Shown one piece after another: positions 46,538 through 58,346 of a stretch of DNA of 64,000 bases (the first letter of the stretch is position 1; each line of letters begins with the position of its first letter). The DNA is taken from NCBI GenBank assembly GCA_963082875.1, contig OY720103.1, positions 7,936,001-8,000,000 on the forward strand. The letters are read 5' to 3'. The stretch is from Corella eumyota (Eukaryota > Chordata > Ascidiacea > Phlebobranchia > Corellidae). Under the pieces are notes generated by a model that saw only the letters and a program-made list of their open reading frames with translations, was not told where the DNA came from and made no database searches. The position numbers were made by a program, and so were the translations under genes.

Positions 46538-46656
46538 GCCTACGACCATACCACGTTGAGTACACCCCATCTCGTCCGATCTGGGAAGTTAAGCAACGTC
46601 GGGCCCGGTTAGTACTTGGATGGGTGACCGCCTGGGAATACCGGGTGTCGTAGGCA
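46538..46656 (+). rRNA. 5S rRNA
   Basis: Consensus; spacer S upstream. Confidence 0.97.
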
Positions 46657-46824
46657 TTTTATAAGTTTTATAGCATATTAGAAAGTACTTTATGTAGAAG
46701 TCATTTTTTATCAAAATTTTTGAAAATTAATATATTTGATATAACTTCTAAGGGACGCAAGTCATTTATTTTATTTTAAATATACACGGTTAATGATAAA
46801 TGTGTTGGCTCACCACATCACATT

Positions 46825-46943
46825 GCCTACGACCATACCACGTTGAGTACACCCCATCTCGTCCGATCTGGGAAGTTAAGCAACGTCGGGCCCGGTTAGT
46901 ACTTGGATGGGTGACCGCCTGGGAATACCGGGTGTCGTAGGTA
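46825..46943 (+). rRNA. 5S rRNA, U118 variant
   Basis: C118 to T; spacer L upstream. Confidence 0.97.
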
Positions 46944-47105
46944 TTTTATAAGTTTTATAGCATATTAGAAAGTACCTTATGTATAAGTCATTTTTATAGA
47001 AATTTTTGAAAATTAATATATTTGATATAATTGCTAGGCGACGCAAGTCATTTATTTTATTTTAAATATACACGTTTAATGATAAATGTGTTGGCACATC
47101 ACATT

Positions 47106-47224
47106 GCCTACGACCATACCACGTTGAGTACACCCCATCTCGTCCGATCTGGGAAGTTAAGCAACGTCGGGCCCGGTTAGTACTTGGATGGGTGACCGCC
47201 TGGGAATACCGGGTGTCGTAGGCA
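47106..47224 (+). rRNA. 5S rRNA
   Basis: Consensus; spacer S* upstream. Confidence 0.97.
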
Positions 47225-47392
47225 TTTTATAAGTTTTATAGCATATTAGAAAGTACTTTATGTAGAAGTAATTTTTTATCAAAATTTTTGAAAATTAATA
47301 TATTTGATATAACTTCTAAGGGACGCAAGTCATTTATTTTATTTTAAATATACACGGTTAATGATAAATGTGTTGGCTCACCACATCACATT

Positions 47393-47511
47393 GCCTACGA
47401 CCATACCACGTTGAGTACACCCCATCTCGTCCGATCTGGGAAGTTAAGCAACGTCGGGCCCGGTTAGTACTTGGATGGGTGACCGCCTGGGAATACCGGG
47501 TGTCGTAGGCA
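47393..47511 (+). rRNA. 5S rRNA
   Basis: Consensus; spacer La upstream. Confidence 0.97.
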
Positions 47512-47679
47512 TTTTATAAGTTTTATAGCATATTCGAAAGTACTTTATGTAGAAGTCATTTTTTATCAAAATTTTTGAAAATTAATATATTTGATATAAC
47601 TTCTAAGGGACGCAAGTCATTTATTTTATTTTAAATATACACGGTTAATGATAAATGTGTTGGCTCACCACATCACATT

Positions 47680-47798
47680 GCCTACGACCATACCACGTTG
47701 AGTACACCCCATCTCGTCCGATCTGGGAAGTTAAGCAACGTCGGGCCCGGTTAGTACTTGGATGGGTGACCGCCTGGGAATACCGGGTGTCGTAGGCA
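47680..47798 (+). rRNA. 5S rRNA
   Basis: Consensus; spacer Lc upstream. Confidence 0.97.
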
Positions 47799-47966
47799 TT
47801 TTATAAGTTTTATAGCATATTAGAAAGTACTTTATGTAGAAGTCATTTTTTATCAAAATTTTTGAAAATTAATATATTTGATATAACTTCTAAGGGACGC
47901 AAGTCATTTATTTTATTTTAAATATACACGGTTAATGATAAATGTGTTGGCTCACCACATCACATT

Positions 47967-48085
47967 GCCTACGACCATACCACGTTGAGTACACCCCATC
48001 TCGTCCGATCTGGGAAGTTAAGCAACGTCGGGCCCGGTTAGTACTTGGATGGGTGACCGCCTGGGAATACCGGGTGTCGTAGGCA
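47967..48085 (+). rRNA. 5S rRNA
   Basis: Consensus; spacer L upstream. Confidence 0.97.
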
Positions 48086-48247
48086 TTTTATAAGTTTTAT
48101 AGCATATTAGAAAGTACCTTATGTATAAGTCATTTTTATAGAAATTTTTGAAAATTAATATATTTGATATAATTGCTAGGCGACGCAAGTCATTTATTTT
48201 ATTTTAAATATACACGTTTAATGATAAATGTGTTGGCACATCACATT

Positions 48248-48366
48248 GCCTACGACCATACCACGTTGAGTACACCCCATCTCGTCCGATCTGGGAAGTT
48301 AAGCAACGTCGGGCCCGGTTAGTACTTGGATGGGTGACCGCCTGGGAATACCGGGTGTCGTAGGCA
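48248..48366 (+). rRNA. 5S rRNA
   Basis: Consensus; spacer S upstream. Confidence 0.97.
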
Positions 48367-48534
48367 TTTTATAAGTTTTATAGCATATTAGAAAGTACTT
48401 TATGTAGAAGTCATTTTTTATCAAAATTTTTGAAAATTAATATATTTGATATAACTTCTAAGGGACGCAAGTCATTTATTTTATTTTAAATATACACGGT
48501 TAATGATAAATGTGTTGGCTCACCACATCACATT

Positions 48535-48653
48535 GCCTACGACCATACCACGTTGAGTACACCCCATCTCGTCCGATCTGGGAAGTTAAGCAACGTCGGG
48601 CCCGGTTAGTACTTGGATGGGTGACCGCCTGGGAATACCGGGTGTCGTAGGTA
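48535..48653 (+). rRNA. 5S rRNA, U118 variant
   Basis: C118 to T; spacer L upstream. Confidence 0.97.
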
Positions 48654-48815
48654 TTTTATAAGTTTTATAGCATATTAGAAAGTACCTTATGTATAAGTCA
48701 TTTTTATAGAAATTTTTGAAAATTAATATATTTGATATAATTGCTAGGCGACGCAAGTCATTTATTTTATTTTAAATATACACGTTTAATGATAAATGTG
48801 TTGGCACATCACATT

Positions 48816-48934
48816 GCCTACGACCATACCACGTTGAGTACACCCCATCTCGTCCGATCTGGGAAGTTAAGCAACGTCGGGCCCGGTTAGTACTTGGATG
48901 GGTGACCGCCTGGGAATACCGGGTGTCGTAGGCA
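48816..48934 (+). rRNA. 5S rRNA
   Basis: Consensus; spacer S* upstream. Confidence 0.97.
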
Positions 48935-49102
48935 TTTTATAAGTTTTATAGCATATTAGAAAGTACTTTATGTAGAAGTAATTTTTTATCAAAATTTTTG
49001 AAAATTAATATATTTGATATAACTTCTAAGGGACGCAAGTCATTTATTTTATTTTAAATATACACGGTTAATGATAAATGTGTTGGCTCACCACATCACA
49101 TT

Positions 49103-49221
49103 GCCTACGACCATACCACGTTGAGTACACCCCATCTCGTCCGATCTGGGAAGTTAAGCAACGTCGGGCCCGGTTAGTACTTGGATGGGTGACCGCCTGG
49201 GAATACCGGGTGTCGTAGGCA
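49103..49221 (+). rRNA. 5S rRNA
   Basis: Consensus; spacer La upstream. Confidence 0.97.
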
Positions 49222-49389
49222 TTTTATAAGTTTTATAGCATATTAGAAAGTACTTTATGTAGAAGTCATTTTTTATCAAAATTTTTGAAAATTAATATAT
49301 TTGATATAACTTCTAAGGGACGGAAGTCATTTATTTTATTTTAAATATACACGGTTAATGATAAATGTGTTGGCTCACCACATCACATT

Positions 49390-49508
49390 GCCTACGACCA
49401 TACCACGTTGAGTACACCCCATCTCGTCCGATCTGGGAAGTTAAGCAACGTCGGGCCCGGTTAGTACTTGGATGGGTGACCGCCTGGGAATACCGGGTGT
49501 CGTAGGCA
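49390..49508 (+). rRNA. 5S rRNA
   Basis: Consensus; spacer Lg upstream (G at 49323). Confidence 0.97.
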
Positions 49509-49676
49509 TTTTATAAGTTTTATAGCATATTAGAAAGTACTTTATGTAGAAGTCATTTTTTATCAAAATTTTTGAAAATTAATATATTTGATATAACTTC
49601 TAAGGGACGCAAGTCATTTATTTTATTTTAAATATACACGGTTAATGATAAATGTGTTGGCTCACCACATCACATT

Positions 49677-49795
49677 GCCTACGACCATACCACGTTGAGT
49701 ACACCCCATCTCGTCCGATCTGGGAAGTTAAGCAACGTCGGGCCCGGTTAGTACTTGGATGGGTGACCGCCTGGGAATACCGGGTGTCGTAGGTA
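49677..49795 (+). rRNA. 5S rRNA, U118 variant
   Basis: C118 to T; spacer L upstream. Confidence 0.97.
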
Positions 49796-49957
49796 TTTTA
49801 TAAGTTTTATAGCATATTAGAAAGTACCTTATGTATAAGTCATTTTTATAGAAATTTTTGAAAATTAATATATTTGATATAATTGCTAGGCGACGCAAGT
49901 CATTTATTTTATTTTAAATATACACGTTTAATGATAAATGTGTTGGCACATCACATT

Positions 49958-50076
49958 GCCTACGACCATACCACGTTGAGTACACCCCATCTCGTCCGAT
50001 CTGGGAAGTTAAGCAACGTCGGGCCCGGTTAGTACTTGGATGGGTGACCGCCTGGGAATACCGGGTGTCGTAGGCA
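49958..50076 (+). rRNA. 5S rRNA
   Basis: Consensus; spacer S* upstream. Confidence 0.97.
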
Positions 50077-50244
50077 TTTTATAAGTTTTATAGCATATTA
50101 GAAAGTACTTTATGTAGAAGTAATTTTTTATCAAAATTTTTGAAAATTAATATATTTGATATAACTTCTAAGGGACGCAAGTCATTTATTTTATTTTAAA
50201 TATACACGGTTAATGATAAATGTGTTGGCTCACCACATCACATT

Positions 50245-50363
50245 GCCTACGACCATACCACGTTGAGTACACCCCATCTCGTCCGATCTGGGAAGTTAAG
50301 CAACGTCGGGCCCGGTTAGTACTTGGATGGGTGACCGCCTGGGAATACCGGGTGTCGTAGGCA
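50245..50363 (+). rRNA. 5S rRNA
   Basis: Consensus; spacer La upstream. Confidence 0.97.
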
Positions 50364-50531
50364 TTTTATAAGTTTTATAGCATATTCGAAAGTACTTTAT
50401 GTAGAAGTCATTTTTTATCAAAATTTTTGAAAATTAATATATTTGATATAACTTCTAAGGGACGCAAGTCATTTATTTTATTTTAAATATACACGGTTAA
50501 TGATAAATGTGTTGGCTCACCACATCACATT

Positions 50532-50650
50532 GCCTACGACCATACCACGTTGAGTACACCCCATCTCGTCCGATCTGGGAAGTTAAGCAACGTCGGGCCC
50601 GGTTAGTACTTGGATGGGTGACCGCCTGGGAATACCGGGTGTCGTAGGCA
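50532..50650 (+). rRNA. 5S rRNA
   Basis: Consensus; spacer Lc upstream. Confidence 0.97.
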
Positions 50651-50818
50651 TTTTATAAGTTTTATAGCATATTAGAAAGTACTTTATGTAGAAGTCATTT
50701 TTTATCAAAATTTTTGAAAATTAATATATTTGATATAACTTCTAAGGGACGCAAGTCATTTATTTTATTTTAAATATACACGGTTAATGATAAATGTGTT
50801 GGCTCACCACATCACATT

Positions 50819-50937
50819 GCCTACGACCATACCACGTTGAGTACACCCCATCTCGTCCGATCTGGGAAGTTAAGCAACGTCGGGCCCGGTTAGTACTTGG
50901 ATGGGTGACCGCCTGGGAATACCGGGTGTCGTAGGCA
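50819..50937 (+). rRNA. 5S rRNA
   Basis: Consensus; spacer L upstream. Confidence 0.97.
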
Positions 50938-51100
50938 TTTTATAAGTTTTATAGCATATTAGAAAGTACTTTATGTAGAAGTCATTTTTTATCAAAATTT
51001 TTGAAAATTAATATATTTGATATAACTTCTAAGGGACGGAAGTCATTTATTTTATTTTAAATATACACGTTTAATGATAAATGTGTTGGCACATCACATT

Positions 51101-51219
51101 GCCTACGACCATACCACGTTGAGTACACCCCATCTCGTCCGATCTGGGAAGTTAAGCAACGTCGGGCCCGGTTAGTACTTGGATGGGTGACCGCCTGGGA
51201 ATACCGGGTGTCGTAGGCA
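51101..51219 (+). rRNA. 5S rRNA
   Basis: Consensus; hybrid spacer upstream: Lg front (G at 51039), short-type end with the 5-nt deletion, 282-nt unit. Confidence 0.97.
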
Positions 51220-51387
51220 TTTTATAAGTTTTATAGCATATTAGAAAGTACTTTATGTAGAAGTCATTTTTTATCAAAATTTTTGAAAATTAATATATTT
51301 GATATAACTTCTAAGGGACGCAAGTCATTTATTTTATTTTAAATATACACGGTTAATGATAAATGTGTTGGCTCACCACATCACATT

Positions 51388-51506
51388 GCCTACGACCATA
51401 CCACGTTGAGTACACCCCATCTCGTCCGATCTGGGAAGTTAAGCAACGTCGGGCCCGGTTAGTACTTGGATGGGTGACCGCCTGGGAATACCGGGTGTCT
51501 TAGGCA
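51388..51506 (+). rRNA. 5S rRNA, U113 variant
   Basis: G113 to T (51500); spacer L upstream. Confidence 0.95.
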
Positions 51507-51674
51507 TTTTATAAGTTTTATAGCATATTAGAAAGTACTTTATGTAGAAGTCATTTTTTATCAAAATTTTTGAAAATTAATATATTTGATATAACTTCTA
51601 AGGGACGCAAGTCATTTATTTTATTTTAAATATACACGGTTAATGATAAATGTGTTGGCTCACCACATCACATT

Positions 51675-51793
51675 GCCTACGACCATACCACGTTGAGTAC
51701 ACCCCATCTCGTCCGATCTGGGAAGTTAAGCAACGTCGGGCCCGGTTAGTACTTGGATGGGTGACCGCCTGGGAATACCGGGTGTCGTAGGCA
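51675..51793 (+). rRNA. 5S rRNA
   Basis: Consensus; spacer L upstream. Confidence 0.97.
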
Positions 51794-51955
51794 TTTTATA
51801 AGTTTTATAGCATATTAGAAAGTGCCTTATGTATAAGTCATTTTTATAGAAATTTTTGAAAATTAATATATTTGATATAATTGCTAGGCGACGCAAGTCA
51901 TTTATTTTATTTTAAATATACACGTTTAATGATAAATGTGTTGGCACATCACATT

Positions 51956-52074
51956 GCCTACGACCATACCACGTTGAGTACACCCCATCTCGTCCGATCT
52001 GGGAAGTTAAGCAACGTCGGGCCCGGTTAGTACTTGGATGGGTGACCGCCTGGGAATACCGGGTGTCGTAGGCA
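51956..52074 (+). rRNA. 5S rRNA
   Basis: Consensus; spacer S upstream with a private AGTGCC in place of AGTACC. Confidence 0.97.
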
Positions 52075-52242
52075 TTTTATAAGTTTTATAGCATATTAGA
52101 AAGTACTTTATGTAGAAGTCATTTTTTATCAAAATTTTTGAAAATTAATATATTTGATATAACTTCTAAGGGACGCAAGTCATTTATTTTATTTTAAATA
52201 TACACGGTTAATGATAAATGTGTTGGCTCACCACATCACATT

Positions 52243-52361
52243 GCCTACGACCATACCACGTTGAGTACACCCCATCTCGTCCGATCTGGGAAGTTAAGCA
52301 ACGTCGGGCCCGGTTAGTACTTGGATGGGTGACCGCCTGGGAATACCGGGTGTCGTAGGTA
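52243..52361 (+). rRNA. 5S rRNA, U118 variant
   Basis: C118 to T; spacer L upstream. Confidence 0.97.
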
Positions 52362-52523
52362 TTTTATAAGTTTTATAGCATATTAGAAAGTACCTTATGT
52401 ATAAGTCATTTTTATAGAAATTTTTGAAAATTAATATATTTGATATAATTGCTAGGCGACGCAAGTCATTTATTTTATTTTAAATATACACGTTTAATGA
52501 TAAATGTGTTGGCACATCACATT

Positions 52524-52642
52524 GCCTACGACCATACCACGTTGAGTACACCCCATCTCGTCCGATCTGGGAAGTTAAGCAACGTCGGGCCCGGTTAGTA
52601 CTTGGATGGGTGACCGCCTGGGAATACCGGGTGTCGTAGGCA
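52524..52642 (+). rRNA. 5S rRNA
   Basis: Consensus; spacer S* upstream. Confidence 0.97.
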
Positions 52643-52810
52643 TTTTATAAGTTTTATAGCATATTAGAAAGTACTTTATGTAGAAGTCATTTTTTATCAA
52701 AATTTTTGAAAATTAATATATTTGATATAACTTCTAAGGGACGCAAGTCATTTATTTTATTTTAAATATACACGGTTAATGATAAATGTGTTGGCTCACC
52801 ACATCACATT

Positions 52811-52929
52811 GCCTACGACCATACCACGTTGAGTACACCCCATCTCGTCCGATCTGGGAAGTTAAGCAACGTCGGGCCCGGTTAGTACTTGGATGGGTGA
52901 CCGCCTGGGAATACCGGGTGTCGTAGGCA
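52811..52929 (+). rRNA. 5S rRNA
   Basis: Consensus; spacer L upstream where the array order would predict La. Confidence 0.97.
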
Positions 52930-53097
52930 TTTTATAAGTTTTATAGCATATTCGAAAGTACTTTATGTAGAAGTCATTTTTTATCAAAATTTTTGAAAAT
53001 TAATATATTTGATATAACTTCTAAGGGACGCAAGTCATTTATTTTATTTTAAATATACACGGTTAATGATAAATGTGTTGGCTCACCACATCACATT

Positions 53098-53216
53098 GCC
53101 TACGACCATACCACGTTGAGTACACCCCATCTCGTCCGATCTGGGAAGTTAAGCAACGTCGGGCCCGGTTAGTACTTGGATGGGTGACCGCCTGGGAATA
53201 CCGGGTGTCGTAGGCA
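53098..53216 (+). rRNA. 5S rRNA
   Basis: Consensus; spacer Lc upstream. Confidence 0.97.
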
Positions 53217-53384
53217 TTTTATAAGTTTTATAGCATATTAGAAAGTACTTTATGTAGAAGTCATTTTTTATCAAAATTTTTGAAAATTAATATATTTGAT
53301 ATAACTTCTAAGGGACGCAAGTCATTTATTTTATTTTAAATATACACGGTTAATGATAAATGTGTTGGCTCACCACATCACATT

Positions 53385-53503
53385 GCCTACGACCATACCA
53401 CGTTGAGTACACCCCATCTCGTCCGATCTGGGAAGTTAAGCAACGTCGGGCCCGGTTAGTACTTGGATGGGTGACCGCCTGGGAATACCGGGTGTCGTAG
53501 GCA
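53385..53503 (+). rRNA. 5S rRNA
   Basis: Consensus; spacer L upstream. Confidence 0.97.
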
Positions 53504-53665
53504 TTTTATAAGTTTTATAGCATATTAGAAAGTACCTTATGTATAAGTCATTTTTATAGAAATTTTTGAAAATTAATATATTTGATATAATTGCTAGGCG
53601 ACGCAAGTCATTTATTTTATTTTAAATATACACGTTTAATGATAAATGTGTTGGCACATCACATT

Positions 53666-53784
53666 GCCTACGACCATACCACGTTGAGTACACCCCATCT
53701 CGTCCGATCTGGGAAGTTAAGCAACGTCGGGCCCGGTTAGTACTTGGATGGGTGACCGCCTGGGAATACCGGGTGTCGTAGGCA
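53666..53784 (+). rRNA. 5S rRNA
   Basis: Consensus; spacer S upstream. Confidence 0.97.
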
Positions 53785-53952
53785 TTTTATAAGTTTTATA
53801 GCATATTAGAAAGTACTTTATGTAGAAGTCATTTTTTATCAAAATTTTTGAAAATTAATATATTTGATATAACTTCTAAGGGACGCAAGTCATTTATTTT
53901 ATTTTAAATATACACGGTTAATGATAAATGTGTTGGCTCACCACATCACATT

Positions 53953-54071
53953 GCCTACGACCATACCACGTTGAGTACACCCCATCTCGTCCGATCTGGG
54001 AAGTTAAGCAACGTCGGGCCCGGTTAGTACTTGGATGGGTGACCGCCTGGGAATACCGGGTGTCGTAGGTA
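53953..54071 (+). rRNA. 5S rRNA, U118 variant
   Basis: C118 to T; spacer L upstream. Confidence 0.97.
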
Positions 54072-54233
54072 TTTTATAAGTTTTATAGCATATTAGAAAG
54101 TACCTTATGTATAAGTCATTTTTATAGAAATTTTTGAAAATTAATATATTTGATATAATTGCTAGGCGACGCAAGTCATTTATTTTATTTTAAATATACA
54201 CGTTTAATGATAAATGTGTTGGCACATCACATT

Positions 54234-54352
54234 GCCTACGACCATACCACGTTGAGTACACCCCATCTCGTCCGATCTGGGAAGTTAAGCAACGTCGGGC
54301 CCGGTTAGTACTTGGATGGGTGACCGCCTGGGAATACCGGGTGTCGTAGGCA
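54234..54352 (+). rRNA. 5S rRNA
   Basis: Consensus; spacer S* upstream. Confidence 0.97.
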
Positions 54353-54520
54353 TTTTATAAGTTTTATAGCATATTAGAAAGTACTTTATGTAGAAGTAAT
54401 TTTTTATCAAAATTTTTGAAAATTAATATATTTGATATAACTTCTAAGGGACGCAAGTCATTTATTTTATTTTAAATATACACGGTTAATGATAAATGTG
54501 TTGGCTCACCACATCACATT

Positions 54521-54639
54521 GCCTACGACCATACCACGTTGAGTACACCCCATCTCGTCCGATCTGGGAAGTTAAGCAACGTCGGGCCCGGTTAGTACTT
54601 GGATGGGTGACCGCCTGGGAATACCGGGTGTCGTAGGCA
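54521..54639 (+). rRNA. 5S rRNA
   Basis: Consensus; spacer La upstream. Confidence 0.97.
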
Positions 54640-54807
54640 TTTTATAAGTTTTATAGCATATTAGAAAGTACTTTATGTAGAAGTCATTTTTTATCAAAAT
54701 TTTTGAAAATTAATATATTTGATATAACTTCTAAGGGACGCAAGTCATTTATTTTATTTTAAATATACACGGTTAATGATAAATGTGTTGGCTCACCACA
54801 TCACATT

Positions 54808-54926
54808 GCCTACGACCATACCACGTTGAGTACACCCCATCTCGTCCGATCTGGGAAGTTAAGCAACGTCGGGCCCGGTTAGTACTTGGATGGGTGACCG
54901 CCTGGGAATACCGGGTGTCGTAGGCA
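54808..54926 (+). rRNA. 5S rRNA
   Basis: Consensus; spacer L upstream. Confidence 0.97.
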
Positions 54927-55094
54927 TTTTATAAGTTTTATAGCATATTAGAAAGTACTTTATGTAGAAGTCATTTTTTATCAAAATTTTTGAAAATTAA
55001 TATATTTGATATAACTTCTAAGGGACGCAAGTCATTTATTTTATTTTAAATATACACGGTTAATGATAAATGTGTTGGCTCACCACATCACATT

Positions 55095-55213
55095 GCCTAC
55101 GACCATACCACGTTGAGTACACCCCATCTCGTCCGATCTGGGAAGTTAAGCAACGTCGGGCCCGGTTAGTACTTGGATGGGTGACCGCCTGGGAATACCG
55201 GGTGTCGTAGGTA
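55095..55213 (+). rRNA. 5S rRNA, U118 variant
   Basis: C118 to T; spacer L upstream. Confidence 0.97.
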
Positions 55214-55375
55214 TTTTATAAGTTTTATAGCATATTAGAAAGTACCTTATGTATAAGTCATTTTTATAGAAATTTTTGAAAATTAATATATTTGATATAA
55301 TTGCTAGGCGACGCAAGTCATTTATTTTATTTTAAATATACACGTTTAATGATAAATGTGTTGGCACATCACATT

Positions 55376-55494
55376 GCCTACGACCATACCACGTTGAGTA
55401 CACCCCATCTCGTCCGATCTGGGAAGTTAAGCAACGTCGGGCCCGGTTAGTACTTGGATGGGTGACCGCCTGGGAATACCGGGTGTCGTAGGCA
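55376..55494 (+). rRNA. 5S rRNA
   Basis: Consensus; spacer S* upstream. Confidence 0.97.
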
Positions 55495-55662
55495 TTTTAT
55501 AAGTTTTATAGCATATTAGAAAGTACTTTATGTAGAAGTAATTTTTTATCAAAATTTTTGAAAATTAATATATTTGATATAACTTCTAAGGGACGCAAGT
55601 CATTTATTTTATTTTAAATATACACGGTTAATGATAAATGTGTTGGCTCACCACATCACATT

Positions 55663-55781
55663 GCCTACGACCATACCACGTTGAGTACACCCCATCTCGT
55701 CCGATCTGGGAAGTTAAGCAACGTCGGGCCCGGTTAGTACTTGGATGGGTGACCGCCTGGGAATACCGGGTGTCGTAGGCA
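55663..55781 (+). rRNA. 5S rRNA
   Basis: Consensus; spacer La upstream. Confidence 0.97.
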
Positions 55782-55949
55782 TTTTATAAGTTTTATAGCA
55801 TATTCGAAAGTACTTTATGTAGAAGTCATTTTTTATCAAAATTTTTGAAAATTAATATATTTGATATAACTTCTAAGGGACGCAAGTCATTTATTTTATT
55901 TTAAATATACACGGTTAATGATAAATGTGTTGGCTCACCACATCACATT

Positions 55950-56068
55950 GCCTACGACCATACCACGTTGAGTACACCCCATCTCGTCCGATCTGGGAAG
56001 TTAAGCAACGTCGGGCCCGGTTAGTACTTGGATGGGTGACCGCCTGGGAATACCGGGTGTCGTAGGCA
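55950..56068 (+). rRNA. 5S rRNA
   Basis: Consensus; spacer Lc upstream. Confidence 0.97.
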
Positions 56069-56236
56069 TTTTATAAGTTTTATAGCATATTAGAAAGTAC
56101 TTTATGTAGAAGTCATTTTTTATCAAAATTTTTGAAAATTAATATATTTGATATAACTTCTAAGGGACGCAAGTCATTTATTTTATTTTAAATATACACG
56201 GTTAATGATAAATGTGTTGGCTCACCACATCACATT

Positions 56237-56355
56237 GCCTACGACCATACCACGTTGAGTACACCCCATCTCGTCCGATCTGGGAAGTTAAGCAACGTCG
56301 GGCCCGGTTAGTACTTGGATGGGTGACCGCCTGGGAATACCGGGTGTCGTAGGCA
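56237..56355 (+). rRNA. 5S rRNA
   Basis: Consensus; spacer L upstream. Confidence 0.97.
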
Positions 56356-56517
56356 TTTTATAAGTTTTATAGCATATTAGAAAGTACCTTATGTATAAGT
56401 CATTTTTATAGAAATTTTTGAAAATTAATATATTTGATATAATTGCTAGGCGACGCAAGTCATTTATTTTATTTTAAATATACACGTTTAATGATAAATG
56501 TGTTGGCACATCACATT

Positions 56518-56636
56518 GCCTACGACCATACCACGTTGAGTACACCCCATCTCGTCCGATCTGGGAAGTTAAGCAACGTCGGGCCCGGTTAGTACTTGGA
56601 TGGGTGACCGCCTGGGAATACCGGGTGTCGTAGGCA
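56518..56636 (+). rRNA. 5S rRNA
   Basis: Consensus; spacer S upstream. Confidence 0.97.
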
Positions 56637-56804
56637 TTTTATAAGTTTTATAGCATATTAGAAAGTACTTTATGTAGAAGTCATTTTTTATCAAAATTTT
56701 TGAAAATTAATATATTTGATATAACTTCTAAGGGACGCAAGTCATTTATTTTATTTTAAATATACACGGTTAATGATAAATGTGTTGGCTCACCACATCA
56801 CATT

Positions 56805-56923
56805 GCCTACGACCATACCACGTTGAGTACACCCCATCTCGTCCGATCTGGGAAGTTAAGCAACGTCGGGCCCGGTTAGTACTTGGATGGGTGACCGCCT
56901 GGGAATACCGGGTGTCGTAGGTA
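56805..56923 (+). rRNA. 5S rRNA, U118 variant
   Basis: C118 to T; spacer L upstream. Confidence 0.97.
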
Positions 56924-57085
56924 TTTTATAAGTTTTATAGCATATTAGAAAGTACCTTATGTATAAGTCATTTTTATAGAAATTTTTGAAAATTAATATA
57001 TTTGATATAATTGCTAGGCGACGCAAGTCATTTATTTTATTTTAAATATACACGTTTAATGATAAATGTGTTGGCACATCACATT

Positions 57086-57204
57086 GCCTACGACCATACC
57101 ACGTTGAGTACACCCCATCTCGTCCGATCTGGGAAGTTAAGCAACGTCGGGCCCGGTTAGTACTTGGATGGGTGACCGCCTGGGAATACCGGGTGTCGTA
57201 GGCA
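57086..57204 (+). rRNA. 5S rRNA
   Basis: Consensus; spacer S* upstream. Confidence 0.97.
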
Positions 57205-57372
57205 TTTTATAAGTTTTATAGCATATTAGAAAGTACTTTATGTAGAAGTAATTTTTTATCAAAATTTTTGAAAATTAATATATTTGATATAACTTCTAAG
57301 GGACGCAAGTCATTTATTTTATTTTAAATATACACGGTTAATGATAAATGTGTTGGCTCACCACATCACATT

Positions 57373-57491
57373 GCCTACGACCATACCACGTTGAGTACAC
57401 CCCATCTCGTCCGATCTGGGAAGTTAAGCAACGTCGGGCCCGGTTAGTACTTGGATGGGTGACCGCCTGGGAATACCGGGTGTCGTAGGCA
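57373..57491 (+). rRNA. 5S rRNA
   Basis: Consensus; spacer La upstream. Confidence 0.97.
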
Positions 57492-57659
57492 TTTTATAAG
57501 TTTTATAGCATATTCGAAAGTACTTTATGTAGAAGTCATTTTTTATCAAAATTTTTGAAAATTAATATATTTGATATAACTTCTAAGGGACGCAAGTCAT
57601 TTATTTTATTTTAAATATACACGGTTAATGATAAATGTGTTGGCTCACCACATCACATT

Positions 57660-57778
57660 GCCTACGACCATACCACGTTGAGTACACCCCATCTCGTCCG
57701 ATCTGGGAAGTTAAGCAACGTCGGGCCCGGTTAGTACTTGGATGGGTGACCGCCTGGGAATACCGGGTGTCGTAGGCA
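57660..57778 (+). rRNA. 5S rRNA
   Basis: Consensus; spacer Lc upstream. Confidence 0.97.
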
Positions 57779-57946
57779 TTTTATAAGTTTTATAGCATAT
57801 TAGAAAGTACTTTATGTAGAAGTCATTTTTTATCAAAATTTTTGAAAATTAATATATTTGATATAACTTCTAAGGGACGCAAGTCATTTATTTTATTTTA
57901 AATATACACGGTTAATGATAAATGTGTTGGCTCACCACATCACATT

Positions 57947-58065
57947 GCCTACGACCATACCACGTTGAGTACACCCCATCTCGTCCGATCTGGGAAGTTA
58001 AGCAACGTCGGGCCCGGTTAGTACTTGGATGGGTGACCGCCTGGGAATACCGGGTGTCGTAGGCA
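57947..58065 (+). rRNA. 5S rRNA
   Basis: Consensus; spacer L upstream. Confidence 0.97.
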
Positions 58066-58227
58066 TTTTATAAGTTTTATAGCATATTAGAAAGTACCTT
58101 ATGTATAAGTCATTTTTATAGAAATTTTTGAAAATTAATATATTTGATATAATTGCTAGGCGACGCAAGTCATTTATTTTATTTTAAATATACACGTTTA
58201 ATGATAAATGTGTTGGCACATCACATT

Positions 58228-58346
58228 GCCTACGACCATACCACGTTGAGTACACCCCATCTCGTCCGATCTGGGAAGTTAAGCAACGTCGGGCCCGGTT
58301 AGTACTTGGATGGGTGACCGCCTGGGAATACCGGGTGTCGTAGGCA
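58228..58346 (+). rRNA. 5S rRNA
   Basis: Consensus; spacer S upstream. Confidence 0.97.

Larger units (their letters stand above)
41110..51069 (+). repeat. 10-kb duplicated block, copy 2 (offset 12550)
   Basis: Partner of 28560-38519. Its right edge is the Lg/short hybrid spacer before the gene at 51101, where the sequence switches to ACGTTTAATG with the 5-nt deletion. Confidence 0.85.
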
